Below are positions 7,771 to 12,334 of a stretch of 12,334 nucleotides of DNA, one piece after another. Made by a program: the position numbers and the translations under genes. Each line of letters starts with the position of its first letter. Within the stretch, counting starts at the first letter, position 1. The notes under the pieces were generated by a model. That model ran no database searches. It was given only the letters and a program-made list of their open reading frames with translations, and was not told the DNA's origin. Location of the stretch: NCBI GenBank assembly GCA_002695115.1, contig NZOA01000055.1, positions 1-12,334 of the forward strand. Reading direction: 5' to 3'. This stretch comes from Planctomycetota bacterium (GTDB lineage: Bacteria; Planctomycetota; UBA8108).

Positions 7771-7796
7771 AAAAAAGCGGGGGCTCCCGTCCCGCT
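7771..7796 (-). terminator. Intrinsic terminator after the lipoprotein gene
   Basis: On the minus strand AGCGGG and CCCGCT form a six-pair GC-rich stem around a nine-base loop, and the second arm runs straight into a series of Ts (complement of the A-run 7771-7776). It lies about 23 bases downstream of the TGA-end of the lipoprotein gene at 7819. It should separate that gene from the HtrA gene downstream. Confidence 0.72.
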
Positions 7797-7818
7797 CACC
7801 CGGAGAGTCGGCCGGAAG

Positions 7819-9480
7819 TTATTGGAGCAGGCGATCTGCTACTCGCTGCAGGGTGTTGAGATCCCGCTCGGTAGGATCCACGTGGTACCAGGCCGCCTGG
7901 CCCGCCGAATCGAACATGATGAAAGAAGCGGAGCCGACGGTGGCGTGGAGGCTTCTGAACACCTCGTATTTATCGCTCGTGTCAAACCCGGCAGTTACGC
8001 CAAGCTCATTGTCCTGCAACTCTTTCCTCAGATTGTCGGCCCGCTGCTGCCGAGCCTCCGGCGTGATCCCCTTCGGCATGAAGGAAAGGGTGATGGCGGT
8101 AAACTTTTCCGGGTTGAGCTTCTGCAGAGAATCCAGAAGCTTGAGGAAGGAAAGCGCGCGCCGGTTTTTCGGCTGTCTGAACAGGATCGCCACCACCTTG
8201 GAATCCTTCCTGCTCTGGGCAAAGCTCACGGGCTTGCCAACCAGCCAATCGACGCCGGAATCAAAATCCCGGCTCGGGACCTTCCCCTGGAATTCGTCCA
8301 GGTACTTCATGTAGTCCTTGGCCCGGAAATCGCGATAGATCCGTGCGACGCTGGGCAACTGCTTGCCGGTCTGGGCAAGTTCCTGCTCCATCTGATCGAC
8401 CTTGTCGATGTACCGGCGATAGTTGGCCCGCGCCGATTCCACATCGCCGAGGGCATAGGAGGCAAAACCAAGCCAGAAATCGCTGATCAATGACCACTGG
8501 CTGTATTGGGCCCAGATCGACTTGGGGAGCTTCCCATCCTTGAGCCGCTCGTCGTATTCTTCCTGGACACGAATCATCAGGTTTTCCAGCCCTTCGTGAT
8601 CTCCCAGGGCATACATCGCCTCGAACAGGCAGATGTTGTAGATCACGTATTGCGGGCGATCGCTACGTGTCTTCAATACCTTCAAAATATGCTGCTTCGC
8701 CTCCTCATACTGACCGGCTCGAAGGAAGCTCATACCAATGTTGAAATGGTAGTCCTGGTTTCCCTCGAGAAGCTCTTCACAGCCGGCCGCGATATACTGA
8801 CGAGAGAGCTCGATATGAGATTCATTGTCGCCTAGATAATTGAAGCTCAGGTCTGCCAATACGCTCAGGCCATCACAATGGGTTCGCTCACCGGGCCTGG
8901 AGGCCGAGAGCGCCTCCTGGCCAAGCTCCTCGATGCGGTCGAGATATTTCTTCATCAGGGCTTTGACCTGGGCCTCGATCTGCGCCCTCTGCGCTCTGCT
9001 CAGCTTCGCGACACCGAGCTGCCGTTTCAGGGCATCCCTGTAGGAGCTCTCCTGGCGCTTGTAGCGGCTCGACAGATGGCGAGCGAACAGCGCCTTGATC
9101 TCGCCGGTATAGGCGTTCCCCGGGCAGGTCTTGAGGAATTTGTCGGCCAATCCGATGGATTTCTTCAGGTCATCATCGATCTCCCGGGGACTTCGTTCCA
9201 GATCATGAAAAACGTAGGGAATACCCGCACGAAGCTTGCTGAGCTCATCGTAGAGCGCCTGGCATTCAGCCGAAAGCGCCGGAGCCGCCTCCACCTTCGA
9301 CGGCTCGACTTCAGGACCGGCTTCGGGTTTACCACCGGCAGCGCCGTCCACGACGCTCTTGCCCGCCTCAGAGCCGGAGCCTTCATCCTTGCTGTCAACG
9401 GGCACCCGCGCGGACGGCTGGCAGGATTGCAGCAGCCCCAGGCAGCCGAATAATACGACGAACGTCAGCGTTTTTTTCAT
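7819..9480 (-). CDS. Lipoprotein with TPR-like helical region and cysteine-less thioredoxin-like C-terminal domain
   Basis: A 553-residue predicted lipoprotein. The N-terminus MKKTLTFVVLFGCLGLLQSC has a charged start, a hydrophobic core and a lipobox LQSC with lipidated Cys20. A low-complexity Gly/Glu/Pro/Lys linker follows (about 28-66), then helical segments, with TPR-like pairs at about 241-361 (FNIGMSFLRAGQYEEAKQHI, GFASYALGDVESARANYRRY). The C-terminal ~140 residues (about 410-553) resemble a thioredoxin/TlpA fold, with a late strand SASFIMFDSAGQAAWYHV. The place of the CXXC reads LFRQPKNRR and has no cysteine, so redox activity is unlikely. A binding role at the membrane is inferred. 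The start is ATG 9478-9480 with AAGGTG upstream; a GTG at 9507 would put nine residues before the signal. A clear terminator follows. I do not recognise a named family for the whole protein. Confidence 0.8.
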   Translation of the reverse strand: MKKTLTFVVLFGCLGLLQSCQPSARVPVDSKDEGSGSEAGKSVVDGAAGGKPEAGPEVEPSKVEAAPALSAECQALYDELSKLRAGIPYVFHDLERSPREIDDDLKKSIGLADKFLKTCPGNAYTGEIKALFARHLSSRYKRQESSYRDALKRQLGVAKLSRAQRAQIEAQVKALMKKYLDRIEELGQEALSASRPGERTHCDGLSVLADLSFNYLGDNESHIELSRQYIAAGCEELLEGNQDYHFNIGMSFLRAGQYEEAKQHILKVLKTRSDRPQYVIYNICLFEAMYALGDHEGLENLMIRVQEEYDERLKDGKLPKSIWAQYSQWSLISDFWLGFASYALGDVESARANYRRYIDKVDQMEQELAQTGKQLPSVARIYRDFRAKDYMKYLDEFQGKVPSRDFDSGVDWLVGKPVSFAQSRKDSKVVAILFRQPKNRRALSFLKLLDSLQKLNPEKFTAITLSFMPKGITPEARQQRADNLRKELQDNELGVTAGFDTSDKYEVFRSLHATVGSASFIMFDSAGQAAWYHVDPTERDLNTLQRVADRLLQ

Positions 9481-9489
9481 ACTTCTGCG

Positions 9490-9495
9490 CACCTT
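9490..9495 (-). promoter_or_regulatory. Ribosome binding site of the lipoprotein gene
   Basis: The minus strand reads AAGGTG nine bases before ATG 9480. It supports this start over the in-frame GTG at 9507 and agrees with a lipoprotein signal beginning MKK. Confidence 0.55.
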
Positions 9496-9515
9496 CAAAA
9501 TGAACACGAAAAGTT

Positions 9516-9544
9516 ATCTTAAGGTTAGGGTCCCTCTCTCGCAA
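9516..9544 (-). promoter_or_regulatory. Candidate sigma70-type promoter of the lipoprotein gene
   Basis: On the minus strand TTGCGA (9539-9544) and TAAGAT (9516-9521) are spaced by exactly 17 bases; each matches 4 of 6 consensus positions. The -10 lies about 35 bases before ATG 9480. It is a weak match but well placed in the 199-base gap after the hydrolase-ThuA gene. Confidence 0.33.
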
Positions 9545-9646
9545 GGTAATGCATCGCCGTCGTCCACAAGGCCGATCTCCTTATCGTTCCTCGCCATGCT
9601 GAAAACGGCTCATTCACAATGTTATCAGCACAATTCCCACGGCCGC

Positions 9647-9662
9647 GCCGCCCGAAGCCGGC
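9647..9662 (-). terminator. Strong hairpin with TTCG loop after the hydrolase-ThuA gene, possible terminator
   Basis: About 18 bases past the stop of the gene ending at 9680, the minus strand reads GCCGGC-TTCG-GGCGGC. This stem has five pairs and one G-G mismatch, closed by C-G around a TTCG loop, the very stable cUUCGg type in RNA. There is no T-run behind it. It may end or stabilise the 3' end of the transcript rather than act as a classical intrinsic terminator. Confidence 0.38.
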
Positions 9663-9679
9663 TGAAAACGCCGCGGCTA

Positions 9680-11500
9680 CTACCGGCCTGCGGCCCAGGC
9701 TGTTCCCTGGCGCAATAGGGTCTTGAAGGCCGGCACATCCCTGGACTTCAGGTCGTGCCCGAGAATCGTGACAAAGACCCGCCCCTTGCCATAAGCCCTG
9801 GTCCACGCGACGGGCTCACGCCGACCGCTGTAATCCGAATGAGCGTCCAGCAGGACATGAATCGGATCCTCGCCCTGGAGCTTGGAGTACAGTTCGTCAT
9901 CTGCGGTGAACTTCTCCAGGCCTGACATGCTGGGGTGGGCCCCATCGACCACCCGGACATCAAAGGTTCCCCGCGGGCTATGCCCGGAGATCTTCTTTCC
10001 GGAGAGGCGCCCGACCCAGACCCGCCCTATGATGCGTCGGTACTCCTGCCAGCCGGGAAAAGCGAAAATGGCGAAGTGAATGACAACCAGGCCGCCGCCG
10101 CCCCTGACGTACTCCTCTAGCGCTGCGCGCGCGACCGGCCCGGGATCCCGCGGTGGCGGATTGCGGAAGTTGAGAACGACGGTGTCGTACTTCGAGAGCG
10201 ACCCTCCGGCGAGGATGGCCGGATCCTCGCAGACGATGACCTCGAGCTCCTTGTCGGCGCCCAGGACCTTCCTGGTATGGGCCGTGGTCTGGCGCCAGTC
10301 GTGCGCCGGCACATCGTCGCCGGTGACGACCAGCACCCGCTTCCTGGCTGCCCCGGCGACCTGGACAGGAGCCTTGCGAGCCGTGGCTGTGGACGGTTCC
10401 GGCTTTGGAAGGTTGCCGCTTTTCAGATCTATTTCTTCTTCAGCCGAGTTCGTACGCAGGTACAGCCCGCCTTCGACATCACCGCGGAGGTAGTGATCGA
10501 AAAATGCCAGCGTATAGGCGTTGATGACGGCCTTCGCTCGTGAGATGGGAAGAAACTCCTCGCCACTCACTCCATCTCCGAAGCCCGGTGAGATACCGTC
10601 CATATCGGTAAAGCTGAAATGTCCCGCCCGCTTCAGGGATACCAGGTGTTTCGGCCCGCCGCAGGCCTTGTAGTACATCCTGGCGACCGTATTCCCGGCC
10701 ACGCCCATGGTCCGGTCCTTCTCACCGAGCATGAGCAGCAGCGGCAGCGAGGTCTTCTTGCCGTAGGCGGCCGTCATGGGCAGAATGGCTTTCACACGGC
10801 GATCGGTCTCCGCGACCTTGCAGACCGTGAAGCCGCCGAAGGAATGGCCCAGGATTCCGATGCGCTCGGGCTCGAGACGGTTCTCCAGCCAGTTGCCCGC
10901 GCGGGCGCCCCGGCGAAGCAGTTCGGTGATGAGAAACGAGACGTCAACGGGCCGCTCGCGCGCCGACCTCCCCCTCCCGGAGTTGTCGTAGGGCAGGGCC
11001 CGGGCCGGCAGGGGCGTCAGCGCGGCGTTGCCGGTATGGTCCGCTGAAACCACGATGTAGCCGTGGCTCGCCAGGTGCTCGACCTGGAATACGTTCTGGT
11101 GGCGTATTCCGCCGTTTCCGTGAGAAAAAACCAGCAGGGGAAAACGGCCCTCTCTCAGGGTGGCGCCCCGAACCCCGCAGCAGCGGAAGCGCTTCTCGAC
11201 CTCCGACAGTTTCTCCCCGAAATGCCCGACGAATTTTCCCGCGGCCTCCTGGTGTTTTCCGAAGAATTCACTGAAGGTCGTCTTCTTTCCCGAACGAGCC
11301 GACTCCACAGCGGGGTACCAGACCTCCGTGACGAGTGTTCGCGGGCCGCCGGAGTAGCTGTCCTCCCTGCTCTTATCAACGAGGACCAGGGTGCGAACTC
11401 CCACCGGGAAACTTCCAGGCGCGGAAAAATCCCGGTCCTCGGCGTCAAGGGCCGGGAACGAAAATACGACAAGGACAGTGAGAAGCGCTCTGGTCAACAT
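9680..11500 (-). CDS. Secreted PAF-acetylhydrolase/dienelactone-hydrolase-like domain fused to a ThuA domain
   Basis: A 606-residue two-domain protein with a signal peptide (hydrophobic 5-18, probable cleavage after LDA). Residues 30-340 are an alpha/beta-hydrolase of the PAF-acetylhydrolase/COG4188 type. FSHGNGG (125-131) supplies the oxyanion region, GHSFGG gives nucleophile Ser220, LGEKD gives Asp262 and RAGHFSF gives His294, so the triad looks complete. After a Pro/Ala/Thr linker (365-385), residues 387-606 are a ThuA domain (trehalose-utilisation family, glutamine-amidotransferase-like fold), with KRVLVVTGDD, an RGGGGLVVIH strand and the C-terminal GKGRVFVTILGHD. ThuA proteins usually stand alone or sit with sugar-degradation domains. 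Joined to an intact esterase, it suggests breakdown of an acylated or lactone-type external substrate, which is inference. The gene starts 36 bases after the upstream HtrA-like gene, so the two are probably co-transcribed. The ATG at 11498-11500 lacks a strong ribosome site. Confidence 0.86.
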   Translation of the reverse strand: MLTRALLTVLVVFSFPALDAEDRDFSAPGSFPVGVRTLVLVDKSREDSYSGGPRTLVTEVWYPAVESARSGKKTTFSEFFGKHQEAAGKFVGHFGEKLSEVEKRFRCCGVRGATLREGRFPLLVFSHGNGGIRHQNVFQVEHLASHGYIVVSADHTGNAALTPLPARALPYDNSGRGRSARERPVDVSFLITELLRRGARAGNWLENRLEPERIGILGHSFGGFTVCKVAETDRRVKAILPMTAAYGKKTSLPLLLMLGEKDRTMGVAGNTVARMYYKACGGPKHLVSLKRAGHFSFTDMDGISPGFGDGVSGEEFLPISRAKAVINAYTLAFFDHYLRGDVEGGLYLRTNSAEEEIDLKSGNLPKPEPSTATARKAPVQVAGAARKRVLVVTGDDVPAHDWRQTTAHTRKVLGADKELEVIVCEDPAILAGGSLSKYDTVVLNFRNPPPRDPGPVARAALEEYVRGGGGLVVIHFAIFAFPGWQEYRRIIGRVWVGRLSGKKISGHSPRGTFDVRVVDGAHPSMSGLEKFTADDELYSKLQGEDPIHVLLDAHSDYSGRREPVAWTRAYGKGRVFVTILGHDLKSRDVPAFKTLLRQGTAWAAGR

Positions 11501-11536
11501 CAGGTTTCCATATCCCCTCGCGAATGGGCGGCTGAG

Positions 11537-12334
11537 CTATTTTCCCCCGAGCGTAACCTCGAGCTCCAGGACCTTATCGGAGCGGGAAATTCTGAGAACG
11601 ACTGTGTCTCCGGGTCTCCGTCGGTTCATGAGGCGCTTGAGATCTGTCGATGACGCCACAGCTTCACCATCGAACATGGTGATGACGTCTCCCTCCTTGA
11701 TCCCGGCTCGCTGAGCCGATGTAGAGCGCTCAACCGTTCCGACCCCGACGCCCTCGATATCACCGCTGACGACCCGCGGTTTGATCCCGAGGTGGGCCTT
11801 CCCTCCGGCCACCAACACCGCCTCCAACTCGAGCTTGCCGCCGGCTCGCAGAACCTCCGCCCCGATAGATTCGCCGGCGGGATAGGTCCCCAGGATGCCC
11901 ATGTATCTCGAACGGGTCCTCACGGGCAATCCGCCAAGACTCCCGAGGAGATCGCCGACCTTGAAGCCGGAAGCGGCGGCCGGGGAACCCTGCCGCACAC
12001 CGGTCACCGGCAGCCCGGATTTCTCATCCGCCCTCTCGCCAACGATGAGACCCTCTATTTTTCCATGCAGGACGACCCCCCCCTCGGCGGATTTGAGGTA
12101 TTTCATGAAACGCGCTATCTGGTTCGAGGGAACCGCGTAGCCTACGCCGGTATTGATCCCCAGGGCGAAGCGTGTCTCGATCTTCCCGTTGATGCCGACC
12201 GCCTTGCCATCAAGAGTGATCAGCGGGCCACCGGAATTTCCCCGGTTGACGGCGAGGTCGACCTGGATTGCATCGTTGTAGGTCTCGCTGTAGCGATGGA
12301 CCGCGCTCACGATTCCCATCGACACCGCCGGCTC
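11537..12334 (-). CDS. HtrA-like serine protease with two PDZ domains, N-terminal part outside the window
   Basis: The frame is open to the right edge, giving 265 visible residues, the C-terminal half of an S1C-family protease. The catalytic serine is seen in NRGNSGGPL (Ser34 counted from the edge), followed by VGINGK and GVGYAVPSNQI, which close the trypsin-like domain. PDZ1 lies at about residues 93-175 and PDZ2 at about 180-264, with DLLGSLGG and DVITMFDG in the usual carboxylate-loop and strand positions. The His and Asp of the triad lie beyond the window. An internal GTG at 12325 or ATG at 12319 could be mistaken for a start, but either would cut off the protease core. It is only distantly similar to the complete HtrA at 6168-7613, so it is a paralogue rather than a recent copy. 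The hydrolase-ThuA gene follows after 36 bases. Confidence 0.9.
   Translation of the reverse strand, partial: EPAVSMGIVSAVHRYSETYNDAIQVDLAVNRGNSGGPLITLDGKAVGINGKIETRFALGINTGVGYAVPSNQIARFMKYLKSAEGGVVLHGKIEGLIVGERADEKSGLPVTGVRQGSPAAASGFKVGDLLGSLGGLPVRTRSRYMGILGTYPAGESIGAEVLRAGGKLELEAVLVAGGKAHLGIKPRVVSGDIEGVGVGTVERSTSAQRAGIKEGDVITMFDGEAVASSTDLKRLMNRRRPGDTVVLRISRSDKVLELEVTLGGK

Overview
The window looks like a piece of a GC-rich bacterial chromosome. The gene types suggest Planctomycetota or a related PVC lineage: a WD40 propeller protein carrying a jelly-roll insert, a ThuA domain, a secreted SMP-30/gluconolactonase-like protein, a phytanoyl-CoA dioxygenase-type protein and multi-PDZ HtrA proteases. 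This assignment is inferred from the protein families; there is no rRNA or other phylogenetic marker here. I see no tRNA, rRNA, CRISPR array, transposase or phage gene.

Layout from left to right. Positions 1-432 (+) hold the C-terminal end of a phytanoyl-CoA dioxygenase-family protein; its first ~120 bases are strikingly AT-rich and do not resemble the family. It meets tail to tail, with overlapping stop codons, a secreted SMP-30/gluconolactonase-like protein (429-1379, -). A ~308-base divergent intergenic region follows, then a DXS-type thiamine-diphosphate enzyme (1688-3634, +), the only recognisable central-metabolism gene. It converges, with a 21-base gap, on a minus-strand block that runs to the right edge.

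Read in the direction of transcription (right to left), that block is: a 5'-truncated HtrA-like protease with two PDZ domains (11537-12334); 36 bases later, a secreted PAF-acetylhydrolase/dienelactone-hydrolase-like domain fused to a ThuA domain (9680-11500); a lipoprotein with TPR-like helices and a cysteine-less thioredoxin-like C-terminus (7819-9480), followed by a convincing intrinsic terminator (7771-7796); a complete HtrA/DegP-type protease with two PDZ domains (6168-7613); and a secreted 14-repeat WD40 protein with an inserted jelly-roll domain (3656-6040), preceded by a plausible extended -10 promoter (6106-6133).

The four complete proteins of the block carry an export signal, lipobox or N-terminal membrane anchor, and the truncated HtrA belongs to a normally exported family. 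The block is therefore probably devoted to the cell envelope. The spacing supports one two-gene unit (truncated HtrA plus hydrolase-ThuA fusion) and separate transcription of the lipoprotein, of the complete HtrA and perhaps of the WD40 gene. I cannot show that these genes form a dedicated system. The most distinctive features are the two domain fusions (hydrolase-ThuA and WD40/jelly-roll), the GDS variant of the thiamine-diphosphate motif in the DXS, and the composition break at the left edge.
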